This document shows, one piece after another, positions 1-8,321 of a DNA stretch of 47,492 nt. The notes beneath the pieces were generated by a model. It was not told where the DNA came from, searched no databases, and worked only from the letters and a program-made list of their open reading frames with translations. Source of the stretch: CAZGRP01 sp964527995 (GTDB lineage Bacteria > Zhuqueibacterota > Zhuqueibacteria > Oceanimicrobiales > CAZGRP01). A program made the translations under genes and the position numbers. Each line of letters begins with the position of its first letter. Position 1 is the stretch's first letter. The stretch spans positions 1 to 47,492 of the forward strand of contig CAZGRP010000029.1 of assembly GCA_964527995.1 (NCBI GenBank), written 5' to 3'.

Positions 1-1829
1 CCCTCCGCCGTGCCGAACCACAAAGTACCGTCGCGATCGGCATAGAAACCGCCGGCATTGGACTCATGGCTGGGGTATCCCTCGGCCGTGCCGTAATTCA
101 CGAAAGTCGATCCGTCAAAGCGGTCGACCCCACGAGCGGTTCCAATCCACAGGTTGTTTGCGGCATCGATGCCGAGCGAGTACACGGCGTCGTTGAAAAG
201 GCCGTCGTCCGTCGTGTATGTCTTGAAGGTGAGGCCGTCGTAACGTGTCAGACCGCGTGAAGAGTGGTAGCCAAACCAGAGAGCGCCTCGATGGTCTTCG
301 CACAAGTAATAGGGCTCGTTGTCGGCCAGCCCGTCAGCGGTGGTGAAAGTCCGCCATGAGAGGCCATCCCACCGCGACAGGCCGCGATCTCCGGAAATCC
401 ACACCGTGCCACGATGGTCGACGAGGAGACGTGCATTCAAGAAGGTTTGCCCGGGGACTTCTACGCGCTCGTACTGCCCTCTCTCTCGGCGAAACACGCC
501 GACACCTTCCACAGCCACCCACAGGGTGCGTGTACTGTCCTCGACAATGGACATGACTCGACCCTGCTGCTCGAATTCCGGCACGGAGTGAAAGCGCCGG
601 CCGTCAAAGTAGTTCAAGCCGCGAGCATTACCCACCCACAGGATGCCGTTGTGGTCCTCGAGGAGGCTGATGATGTAACTGCTGCTCAGCCCGTCCTTCT
701 GACTGAAGTTCCGCCAGTGCTCTCCATCGTAGCGGCTCAGACCGCCGGTCGTGCCGACCCAAAGCCGTCCCTTCCGGTCGCGCAGAATCGGCCGGACGTT
801 GTCCGATCCGAGACCATCGGCCGCGGTATAGTTGGTGAACGCCCGGCCCAAGAACTTGGCAACCCCGCCGAATCCACCGAACCAGAGAATCCCTTCGCGA
901 TCTTCCAGAATGGCGCGCACGTCCTCGAACGGCAGGCCGTTGGCGGCAGTCAGGAAGCGCACCGAGCCGTTGCTGATCCGGGCGACACCACGCCCGGTGC
1001 CGACCCACACGTCTCCGTAACGATCGACGACCAGCGCCGACACAGGCAGACCCACCAGACCGTCCTCAGAGGTGTACTCGGCCACCTTCTGGCCGCCTTG
1101 ATAGGCGAGCACCCTGTCGCGCAGTCCAACCCACAGGCGGCCCTGGCGGTCCGCCGCCAGTCTGTAAATGCGTTGATTCTGGACGTTATCGCTGAGGAAA
1201 GGTCGGAAGCGACCGGCATCGAAGTAAAACAGGCCGCGCTCTGTCCCCACCCAGAACCGGCCTGATGGATCCACCAGGAGAGCGTCGACTCTCGCTTGTG
1301 GGAGGCCATCCGCCTCGCTGTAGTTGTCGAATCCCTTGCCGTTCCAGCGAGAAAGACCTGCGCTGGTTCCCAGCCAGAGCTGCCCCTGCTGATCGACGGC
1401 AAGCGCTGACACGTGGTCGTCTGGCAGACCGTCGGCGGCCGTGTAGTTTCGAAAGCCGGACCCTTCCCAACTCCAGGCGCTTAGACCACCGTTGGTGCCT
1501 ATCCAGATGCGACCCGTGCTATCCTGAGTGATGGCGTTGATCCAGTCGTTCGCCAGGCCCTGGCGGATGCTGAAGATCTCGAAAAAATCACCATCGTAGC
1601 AGTTCAACCCGGCCTGCGTGCCGATCCAGAGATAGCCGTCCCGGTCCTGAAACAACGCCTGTCCGACCAGCTGCGACAGACCATCGTCGCCAGTGTAGTT
1701 GCGAAAACGGTACTGCTCTGCCCGACCTGTCGACAGCATTCCGAGCGCCACGATCGCCATCACACCGCCTGTCGCGAAGCGGAGGGCGCGACTCGCTACG
1801 CTGCTTAGCCATTGCGTTCTGTTCGTCAT
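1..1829 (-). CDS. Two-component-type sensor, 14-blade periplasmic propeller (3' end off window)
   Basis: Reading the minus strand from the ATG at 1829 gives an open frame of about 609 codons that runs off the left edge without a stop. It begins with a signal-peptide-like segment (hydrophobic core FATGGVMAIVALGML, then GRAEQ). After it come fourteen repeats of the two-component regulator propeller type, each centred on a motif such as LWIGTQAGL, IWIGTNGGL, LWVGTTGGL or LWFGTAEG and separated by YTxxDGL-type turns. Fourteen repeats fit the two seven-bladed propellers of hybrid two-component systems, which bind a ligand in the periplasm; the expected Y_Y_Y domain and kinase, receiver or diguanylate-cyclase output would lie beyond the window. 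An in-frame ATG at 1871 would add 14 acidic residues; 1829 is preferred because it gives a normal signal peptide and has purine-rich AGGGGAG before it. Ligand unknown. Confidence 0.88.
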   Translation of the reverse strand, partial: MTNRTQWLSSVASRALRFATGGVMAIVALGMLSTGRAEQYRFRNYTGDDGLSQLVGQALFQDRDGYLWIGTQAGLNCYDGDFFEIFSIRQGLANDWINAITQDSTGRIWIGTNGGLSAWSWEGSGFRNYTAADGLPDDHVSALAVDQQGQLWLGTSAGLSRWNGKGFDNYSEADGLPQARVDALLVDPSGRFWVGTERGLFYFDAGRFRPFLSDNVQNQRIYRLAADRQGRLWVGLRDRVLAYQGGQKVAEYTSEDGLVGLPVSALVVDRYGDVWVGTGRGVARISNGSVRFLTAANGLPFEDVRAILEDREGILWFGGFGGVAKFLGRAFTNYTAADGLGSDNVRPILRDRKGRLWVGTTGGLSRYDGEHWRNFSQKDGLSSSYIISLLEDHNGILWVGNARGLNYFDGRRFHSVPEFEQQGRVMSIVEDSTRTLWVAVEGVGVFRRERGQYERVEVPGQTFLNARLLVDHRGTVWISGDRGLSRWDGLSWRTFTTADGLADNEPYYLCEDHRGALWFGYHSSRGLTRYDGLTFKTYTTDDGLFNDAVYSLGIDAANNLWIGTARGVDRFDGSTFVNYGTAEGYPSHESNAGGFYADRDGTLWFGTAE

Positions 1830-2136
1830 CTCCCCTGACTCCGAAGAGGTTGAATCGTCCTCCTCTGTCATGCCATCCACGGGAGGTCTTGCAGCGCCTG
1901 CGTGCAACAAGAGATTGACGGTCCGCCCTCCGGAGTGCCATGCATCGTCAAGCGTGGATCCCCCGAGAACCCTCACCGGTGGAATGAGTCCTTTCACAAG
2001 TGTATCGGCTGCTTTGCCTGGATGATAACCCCGCTGATCATACGGCAGACAAAGTCGCCGCCGATTGTGCGGCAAGCGTGCGGTTGGTGCAGGTGGGCGA
2101 CGAGGCGGGCCGAAGAGTCGGATGGCACGGCACCGC
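1830..2136. other. Intergenic spacer upstream of propeller sensor
   Basis: About 307 bp between the propeller sensor and the stop of the HD-domain gene. It should hold the sensor promoter on the minus strand, but I could not pick a convincing -35/-10 pair. No RNA gene or protein-like frame was seen. Confidence 0.5.
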
Positions 2137-2751
2137 TTACGAGTGGGGTGTCAGTGCGGTCTCGAAAAGGGTCTGAAGCTGTGGGTCCTGATACCGGAAG
2201 GTGTTCACGATCGACCTGGCGCGCGGGGACAACCGCGCGTACCCCCAGCGAATTCGGAAGGTGGTCTCCTCGCGTGTGTGGCGCAAGAAGTAGAGGGGGA
2301 GGTTGACACGAAAAAAGGAAAGACTGTCGGCGTCCTTCAAGATGTCCGCATCCGGTGTACCGCCGGTCTCGTGCCGCCTGACCAGATCGATCACTCTGTC
2401 GATCCATTCTCGATCCAGATCGTGTTTCATCAGGATCTCTTTGAGAATGGCGGCGCTGTTCTCGGCGTGAGCTCTCTTAAAGGCGTCGTAGTCGCGAAAG
2501 TGAGACCTCTTTACCTTGCGCTCCCGGATGCTGCGTTCGATGTCGTGACCCAAGGCTGCAATCTGCAAAGCGGCATCCGCGTCAGGCTTCAGCCGCAGAA
2601 GCCAGGCTCGGGTATCCCTGGCATGTTCCAGGTCTTCGGGGACTTCCGACTTCGAGATGGTTGCCAGGATCTCGTTCTCGATTTCGGCAGCCGCCTGCTC
2701 GAGCGGGGAAGAGCCCGAAGGAACATCACCACCTCGGCGATCGCTGCCCAA
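2137..2751 (-). CDS. HD-domain protein, putative metal-dependent phosphohydrolase
   Basis: Protein of 204 residues. The start is a TTG at 2751 with a strong AAGGAGG five bases upstream, so the non-ATG start is well supported. The core contains a metal-binding HD signature: an upstream histidine in EHARDTRAW, then LGHDIERS with the HD pair, and a later IDLVRRHETGG. This pattern is typical of HD phosphohydrolases acting on phosphorylated or nucleotide substrates; the substrate cannot be read from sequence, and the family is only loosely recognised (some resemblance to DUF4202-type proteins). No signal peptide, so cytosolic. It lies 88 bp downstream of the hybrid kinase on the same strand and may be co-transcribed with it, which would fit a signalling role, but that is inference. 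Confidence 0.75.
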   Translation of the reverse strand: MGSDRRGGDVPSGSSPLEQAAAEIENEILATISKSEVPEDLEHARDTRAWLLRLKPDADAALQIAALGHDIERSIRERKVKRSHFRDYDAFKRAHAENSAAILKEILMKHDLDREWIDRVIDLVRRHETGGTPDADILKDADSLSFFRVNLPLYFLRHTREETTFRIRWGYARLSPRARSIVNTFRYQDPQLQTLFETALTPHS

Positions 2752-2839
2752 GCCACCCTCCTTTGGTCACGGCTTATGTGAGTTCCGCACTTCATCTATA
2801 ACAAGCGCATTTCGCGCGTAAGATGCAACAACATCGAGG

Positions 2840-5028
2840 TCACGCTTTCCTGCAGCAGCGCCCCTGGGCACGCCGGTTGTCCAACACTTCCCGGACAGCT
2901 CCCAGGAGCTCGACCAGGCTGAACGGCTTTTGCAAAAATCGAAATCCGCGTTGGCGGATCTGTTCCCACTGCGACTTTGGGTCACTGTAGCCGCTGGTGA
3001 GAAGCACGGCGAGNNNNNNNNNNNNNNNNNNNNNNNNNNNNNNNNNNNNNNNNNNNNNNNNNNNNNNNNNNNNNNNNNNNNNNNNNNNNNNNNNNNNNNN
3101 NNNNNNNNNNNNNGGGGTTCCGCACGCACTGCCGGAAGGTAGAATCGGAACGTTGAGCCCTTCCCCGGCTCGCTGTAGACGTTGATCCAGCCGCCGTGCT
3201 GCTTGACGATACCGTAGGCCACCGACATGCCGAGCCCCGTTCCATGCCCGGCTCCCTTCGTTGTAAAGAAGGGCTCAAACACTCGTCTGGCGGTCTCCTT
3301 ATCCATGCCCACGCCCGTGTCGGAGACAGAGACGCAGACAAATCGGCCGGGACGAGCATAGGGAACGGTCTCGCAGTACTGCGAGTCGACTTCCACGTTT
3401 TGAGTCTGGATGAGCAGGTGGCCGCCGGCGGGCATGGCATCTCTGGCATTGACGATCAGGTTCATGAGCACCTGCTCGATCTGCCCGGCATCGGCCTCGG
3501 TGGTCCACACCCCCTCAGCCAGGTCTGTGGAGACCGTGATTCCTTCGCCGATCAGCCTGCGAGCCATGTCGGCCATGCCTTCGACAACCTCGTTGAGATT
3601 GAGCAGATCTTTCTGCATGGGCTGCCGCCGGCTGAAAAGAAGAAGCTGTCGAGTCAGGTTCGCGGCGCGTACCGACGCCCTCTGGGCCTTTTTTAGATTG
3701 TGGTAGAGCGGATCCCTCTCGTCGAACTCCGTCATGGTCAGTTCGATGTATCCGCTGATTCCGGTCAGCAGGTTGTTGAAATCGTGGGCGATGCCACCCA
3801 CCAGCGTTCCGATGGCTTCCATCTTTTGGGCTTGCAAGAGCTGGGCCTGCAGCCTTTCCTGCTCTGCCTCAGCAAGCTTGCGCTCGGTGATGTCGCGTGC
3901 CAACCCGAGAATGCCAATCACTTCCCCGTGCTCGTTGATCTGCGGGACGGCTTTGTCCTCCAGCCAGCAATACTTACCGGTCACTTTGTGTCGTATTCGG
4001 TACACCCGGGTGACGGGCTTTTTCTCCGCCACGAGTTCTTCGGTGGACTCAATGACTGCCGGAAGGTCGTCTGGATGCATGACGCGTTTCCACAGCCCCG
4101 CGTCTTCGCGGAACTCCTCTGCACGATAGCCGGTGATCGCCTCGACACGATCGCTCATCACCTGGATGCTGCCCCGAAGGGATTCGTCCTCCACGGTCTT
4201 CAGATAGACGATGTCGTTGATGCTTTCCATCAGGAGGCGATACCTGGCCTCGCTGCGGCGCAGGGCTTCCTCGGCCTGCCTGCGCTCGGTAATGTCTTCG
4301 AGACTGCCTTCGAAGCAGACGATCCGGCCCTGGTCATCCCGTACGGCCCTGGCATTGTCCTGAGCCCAGATGATCTTGCCGTCGAGACGCCGCAGCCGAA
4401 TCTCGAAATCACGCACCACACGTTTGTTATCCATCATTCTCTGCCATTCCCGCCGATCCTCCGGATCTGCATACAGGTCCTTGGCGTTTGCCGCCAGAAG
4501 CGCCTCCCTGCTCGGAAAACCCAACATCTCCACCAGGGCGAGGTTGGCGTCCAGGATCCGGCCGTCCGGTCTGACCCTGTAGAGACCTACCGGCACGCCA
4601 TCGAACAGGGTGCGGTAACGAGCCTCGGCGTCGTGCCCGTCGACGTTCCGCCGGGCGGATTTCAGGACGGCCCGGACCGCCGCGCCCAGCGCTGCGGAGT
4701 GCTCCAGGACATCCGAGGCGCCCCCATCGGCGCCGCGTCTCGCTCGCCGGTGCGAGCCGCTGGTGCCGTTCGCGGCCGCCCAAAGCACCACCGGGCACTC
4801 CGGCCACTTCTCCTTCACGGCCTGCAGCACATCCTGAAAGCCACCCCTGCAGAGGCTCTTCTGCACCACAACGAAGTCGAAACGACCCTGTCGCAGGGCC
4901 TTAGCGAAGCCGACTTCGTCAAACACAGTCTTGACACGAAGGCGAGGGAACTCTCGAACGAGTTCGTGGGCGAGTGTGGTTCGGTCCCCGAGGTCACCAT
5001 CCAGTACGAGAAGTATCGATTGATCCAT
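2840..5028 (-). CDS. Hybrid PAS-PAS histidine kinase with pseudo-receiver N-terminus, interrupted by assembly gap
   Basis: From ATG 5028 the protein reads: degenerate receiver-like domain (1-125) in which the expected phospho-acceptor aspartate is glutamine (Q56); PAS/PAC (about 138-250); second PAS/PAC (about 260-383, both ending DITERR/DITERK); HisKA with GGIAHDFNN (phospho-acceptor H415); HATPase with N box NLIVNARD (N527), DTGVGMD (about 570) and GTGLGMS (about 596). The frame enters the 100-N gap after RFYLPAVRAEP. On the far side the true frame is shifted: bases 2840-3013 encode the end of a receiver domain (LTSGYSDPK, then FLQKPFSLVELLGAVREVL) and stop at TGA 2840-2842. The kinase is therefore a hybrid with a C-terminal receiver; roughly 70 receiver residues are missing, more than 100 N can hold. 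Cytosolic, no TM segment seen. Signal unknown. Confidence 0.88.
3014..3113. other. Assembly gap (100 N)
   Basis: A run of exactly 100 N, a conventional placeholder for a scaffold gap of unknown length. The reading frames of the histidine kinase on its two sides do not agree modulo 3 for a 100-base gap, so the true length differs; about 200-300 bases of receiver-domain coding sequence are expected to be missing. Confidence 0.97.
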
Positions 5029-5542
5029 GAGCCAGGTTCATCGTGTTGGTCTATCGACGCGAATGGAACCAAACCCCAGGCGGACTATTTTCTTATATCG
5101 GCCATTCGAATCAATTTTGTAGAGTAAAAGAAAAAATCGACGCAGGGAAACAGGTGTGTGCGCAGCCGTCTCGGCAGCCCTTATCCATAGCAAAACGGAA
5201 GGGTGGCTCGTACCGGCTGAGCGAGACAGTCGAGGCCTTTCAGCGGCCGATCTGGTCACGGAATCGCGCTCAGCGATGCTGAGAAGGCCCACAACCGGGC
5301 GAGGGTATTTACCGGAAATGCGCGCAGTTTCGATCTCCAAAAGTTGGCGCAACGCCCGCAAGTGCTGAGACAAGGCGGGTGGCTCTTGCAAGAACGGAGA
5401 CCCATTCTGGCGGATCGCTGCTCACTGGCTGCTTGGGCAGCGAAGCCGCTCGCCGTGCGGCACGATGATCCCGCTTTCGGAAACCACCCCAACCCCTCTC
5501 CACCTTTCCGGGCTTGATCACCACAGCCTTCACAGTCGCTCT
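5029..5542. other. Intergenic region with decayed coding sequence
   Basis: About 514 bp between the hybrid kinase and the TonB-dependent receptor, both on the minus strand. It should contain the kinase promoter. The part nearest the receptor gene holds a receiver-domain remnant (5335-5448). The rest shows no gene, tRNA or repeat that I can support. Confidence 0.6.
5335..5448 (-). pseudogene. Remnant of a response-regulator receiver C-terminus
   Basis: Read on the minus strand, this stretch aligns without gaps over 38 codons to the end of the receiver domain of the neighbouring hybrid kinase: 16 identical positions, including the shared IRQ, FLQ and the spaced L, A, R, L of the last helix. 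The position of the kinase tryptophan codon TGG is TGA here, an in-frame stop. There is no start, no phospho-acceptor region and no upstream part of the domain, so it cannot be functional as a receiver. It looks like the tail of a lost or duplicated response-regulator gene. The homology call rests on a short alignment made by eye. Confidence 0.5.
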
Positions 5543-8056
5543 CTAAAACCGCACACTGACACCCAGAGTCGGCACCAGAGGGAGGCCGTAGACCGGGTTC
5601 TTCGTCTTCAGGTCGCTGCTGTAGTCGTAGACCTGTACGTTCTTGCGATTATAGAGATTGATCACATCCACGTAGAAAAGCCAGTCGGCGCCCCAGAAGC
5701 TGCGCGAGTGACTGAGGCGGACGTCAAGACGGTGATGCGCTGGGTAGCGGGCGCCGTGTTCAGGGTTCCGGAGATCGTCGGAGACGACAGCGGTCTGTTC
5801 ATCGCGGTAGCCCGTGCGCGGATCGACGGTATCGAGAACGCCGTTGCCGTTTCGGTCCTCTCCCGGATCAAGATAGCCGTTGGCATTGCGGTCTTCGTAG
5901 ACATCCAGGCGGCCGTTGTGGTTGCGGTCGCCGACGACCTCGAGTGTGTGCTGGATGTCGGTAAAGGGAAACCCGGAGCCATACTGCCACTTGAAACCGA
6001 TCCTGAAATGCCGACTGAGGCGCAGCTCCCCGACCACGTTCACGGTGTGGCGCTGGTCGTACGGCATGTAGATCGCCGGCCGCCCCTGCTCTTTGGCACG
6101 CACCACCGCGAGCGCATAGCTGGCCCACCCGGACAGTCGCTGCCCTTTGTGCGGCTTTCTTTCGATGTAGAATTCCAGACCGGTCGCGAACCCTCTGGCG
6201 GCATTCTTCGGCTCCCAGGTGAAATACTCGGCCCTGCGGTACTGCGTGTGAGCGTTTCCCCCCAGCCTGTCCGTCACCACCAGCCAGGTGGTATCGGCGC
6301 GTCCGGGTACCAGAAGATTGGTCAGGTGCTTGTAATAACCCTCGATCCGCAGGACCCAGGTGTCGCTGAGCCGCTGCCGCAACCCGGCCAGGTAATGGAT
6401 GGCCCTCTCCGGCTTGATCCCCAGTTCTTTTACGTGTTGCAGGTCGTAGCGGAAGCCCTCTCCTTGCAAGGTCTCGTAGCTTGGATACTGGTAATAGACG
6501 CCCCAGGCCAGGCGCAGCTCGGTGAGCGGTCCGGCCGACCAGCGCAAAGAAAGGCGGGGACTGACGACGGTCTTCGACACCATCGTCGAGTGGTCCACAC
6601 GCGTGCCGACTTGCAAGAGGAGATCTGGTGCTGGCGAGAATGTATCCTGGACATAGCCACCAAGCTTGTGCGTGATCGGCGCATCACGTGTAAAGCGCAC
6701 AGCATTCGAAAGAATAACGCCGGGGTAGTCGGTGTAGAACCGCCAGCTGTTTCGGGCGCTCAACCGGCTCCATCGCATCCCCGCCTCGACGACATGCCCG
6801 GCACCGGCGCGCCAGACGATGTCCTCTTTGAGGCTGCGCTCCTCGGTCCACAGGTCGACCAGAGCCGAAAACAGAAAGCGCGCCCGCGTGAACGTCGCGT
6901 CGAAGTCCGTGTGGCTCTTGTTTCGATAGATCGAGACGAGGGTGCGACTCGAAATCCTCGAGCCGATCGGCCTGCGGTACGTCAAACCGAAAATCCGCTG
7001 GCGCTGTGCGTCCAGGACGCGCAGGGAATCCTTCACACTTCCACCGTTGCGGTCCTGTTCGCCGGATCTTTTTCTGGCTGTGAGCAGATCAGTGCCTTCC
7101 CGCGACGCGATCCAGTCGATGTCCAACTGGTGCTGTCTTCCGAAATCGAAGTGCACCTTCCCTTGCATGTCCCAGAAATTCGGCAGCGTACCGATGTCGG
7201 TGAATCGGCCGGCAATCAGATCATAGTAGGTGCGCCGGCTGGAGAAGATCCACGATCCCCGACGAGTACCCGGGAATCTACCCTCAAGCACGAGATTGGC
7301 GTTGGTCACACTTGTATTCAGGTTCACAGAAAAAGGCGTATCCCGATTACCGATCCGATTGCTCACGAGAAGCACCGCAGACAGGCGGTCTCCGTACTTG
7401 GCGGGAAAGCCCCCGGCAAGAAGACGCACGTCCGACACCGTTTCGGGGTTAAACATGGTCACCAGGCCAAAGAGGCGGTAGGGATCGTAGACCGAAATGC
7501 CGTCAACGAGGGTGAGGTTCTGGTCGGGGCGGCCGCCGCGAACGTAGAGGCGCGTGTCGAACTCGCTCTGCGCCAGCACTCCAGGCAGCACCTGTAGGGC
7601 CCGGAAGACGTCTTCGGCAGCGCCCGCCATCCGCCTGGCGGTCCTTGGGTTCATCACTCGCAGACTGACCAGGGTGCGGTCCTGGCGGCGGCGCTCCCTT
7701 GCCGCCTCGACCAACACCTCGGGCATGGCGTAGATCGCCGGCCGCAAAGCGACGTCCGGCATGACGCGGCGTCCGGCCGCCACATGGACGTCGGGGACCT
7801 TGAGCGTATCGTAGCCGATGTGCAGGAAGACCAGGGTGTAACGACCGGCCGGCACAGGACCGATTTCATAGCGCCCTTGAGCGTCGGAGACGTCGCCGAA
7901 CCGCGTGCCATGCAGCAGCACATTCACAGCGGGAACCGGCTGCTGCGTCTCGGCATCGATCACTCGACCGGCAACGATCCCTGTCTGCGCCACCGCCGGG
8001 ACGACCCAGGTCGCCACCAGGGCGAAAGCAATCAGCCTGAACCCGTGGCGTTTCAC
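5543..8056 (-). CDS. TonB-dependent outer-membrane receptor with N-terminal carboxypeptidase-regulatory-like domain
   Basis: About 837 residues from the GTG at 8056. The order is signal peptide (KRHGFRLIAFALVATWVVPAVAQ), a CarboxypepD_reg-like beta-sandwich (about 26-105; GRVIDAETQQPVPAVNVLL, SDAQGRYEI), a plug domain (about 125-230; LYVRGGRPDQNLTLVDGI, AKYGDRLSAVL) and a 22-strand-type barrel ending in a terminal aromatic (LGVSVRF). This is a SusC/FhuA-like energised importer; the substrate is not evident. Near the C-terminus a predicted extracellular loop carries three DRNxNGxLD-type repeats resembling calcium-binding loops. The frame is open for 39 codons above the GTG, but these do not look protein-like and the GTG gives a good signal peptide. 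A strong promoter lies 92-127 bp upstream. The GTG overlaps the stop of a five-codon upstream frame (8053-8070). Confidence 0.92.
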   Translation of the reverse strand: MKRHGFRLIAFALVATWVVPAVAQTGIVAGRVIDAETQQPVPAVNVLLHGTRFGDVSDAQGRYEIGPVPAGRYTLVFLHIGYDTLKVPDVHVAAGRRVMPDVALRPAIYAMPEVLVEAARERRRQDRTLVSLRVMNPRTARRMAGAAEDVFRALQVLPGVLAQSEFDTRLYVRGGRPDQNLTLVDGISVYDPYRLFGLVTMFNPETVSDVRLLAGGFPAKYGDRLSAVLLVSNRIGNRDTPFSVNLNTSVTNANLVLEGRFPGTRRGSWIFSSRRTYYDLIAGRFTDIGTLPNFWDMQGKVHFDFGRQHQLDIDWIASREGTDLLTARKRSGEQDRNGGSVKDSLRVLDAQRQRIFGLTYRRPIGSRISSRTLVSIYRNKSHTDFDATFTRARFLFSALVDLWTEERSLKEDIVWRAGAGHVVEAGMRWSRLSARNSWRFYTDYPGVILSNAVRFTRDAPITHKLGGYVQDTFSPAPDLLLQVGTRVDHSTMVSKTVVSPRLSLRWSAGPLTELRLAWGVYYQYPSYETLQGEGFRYDLQHVKELGIKPERAIHYLAGLRQRLSDTWVLRIEGYYKHLTNLLVPGRADTTWLVVTDRLGGNAHTQYRRAEYFTWEPKNAARGFATGLEFYIERKPHKGQRLSGWASYALAVVRAKEQGRPAIYMPYDQRHTVNVVGELRLSRHFRIGFKWQYGSGFPFTDIQHTLEVVGDRNHNGRLDVYEDRNANGYLDPGEDRNGNGVLDTVDPRTGYRDEQTAVVSDDLRNPEHGARYPAHHRLDVRLSHSRSFWGADWLFYVDVINLYNRKNVQVYDYSSDLKTKNPVYGLPLVPTLGVSVRF

Positions 8057-8070
8057 CGCATCACCGTCAT
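8053..8070 (-). other. Five-codon upstream ORF overlapping the receptor start
   Basis: ATG ACG GTG ATG CGG TGA, preceded by AAGGAG four bases upstream. Its stop overlaps the GTG start of the receptor gene (GTGA). The only good ribosome-binding site in this leader serves this tiny frame, so the receptor may be translated by termination-reinitiation. Could also be chance. Confidence 0.4.
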
Positions 8071-8154
8071 CGTTCTCCTTCCGGACGCAGCGCCGGAACC
8101 GGGGCCTCCGACGCTTCGCGTCATAACGTGGTCCCCTGTCTCGCGGTTCAGGCC

Positions 8155-8183
8155 AATATAACCATTTTCGCAACCGGGGTCAA
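8155..8183 (-). promoter_or_regulatory. Sigma70-like promoter of the TonB-dependent receptor
   Basis: Minus-strand TTGACC (8178-8183), 17-bp spacer, TATATT (8155-8160). Transcription should begin near 8148, giving a leader of about 90 nt to the GTG at 8056. Confidence 0.7.
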
Positions 8184-8212
8184 GGAGTGTCCCAGGTTCT
8201 CGGAAGAGATCC

Positions 8213-8241
8213 TTGCAACTGGCGAACCGGATTCGTATCTT
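8213..8241 (+). promoter_or_regulatory. Sigma70-like promoter of the secreted amidase
   Basis: TTGCAA (8213-8218), 17-bp spacer, TATCTT (8236-8241), with a start expected near 8248 and a leader of about 74 nt. It is divergent from the receptor promoter, the two being about 30 bp apart, so one regulator could act on both. Confidence 0.6.
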
Positions 8242-8321
8242 GTGCTGTTTTGCTACCGGGGGAAGGCTGCGCAGGTAACCGAGCCCCTCCGCTATCCGGG
8301 GAAAACCATGAAAGGAAGCGC

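Noticed and set aside
2767..3013. Kinase C-terminus as translated straight through the N run
   Set aside because: That frame gives low-complexity serine/arginine-rich sequence, whereas another frame of the same strand gives a clear receiver-domain end with a stop at 2840.
3700..5127. 475-residue plus-strand frame opposite the hybrid kinase
   Set aside because: Antisense shadow of the PAS and HisKA regions, without domain signals.
5465..7597. Long plus-strand frame opposite the TonB-dependent receptor
   Set aside because: Antisense shadow; the receptor on the minus strand has signal peptide, plug and barrel motifs.
8057..8173. 39-codon N-terminal extension of the TonB-dependent receptor
   Set aside because: Arg-rich, unlike protein, lies over the leader and promoter; the GTG at 8056 gives a normal signal peptide.
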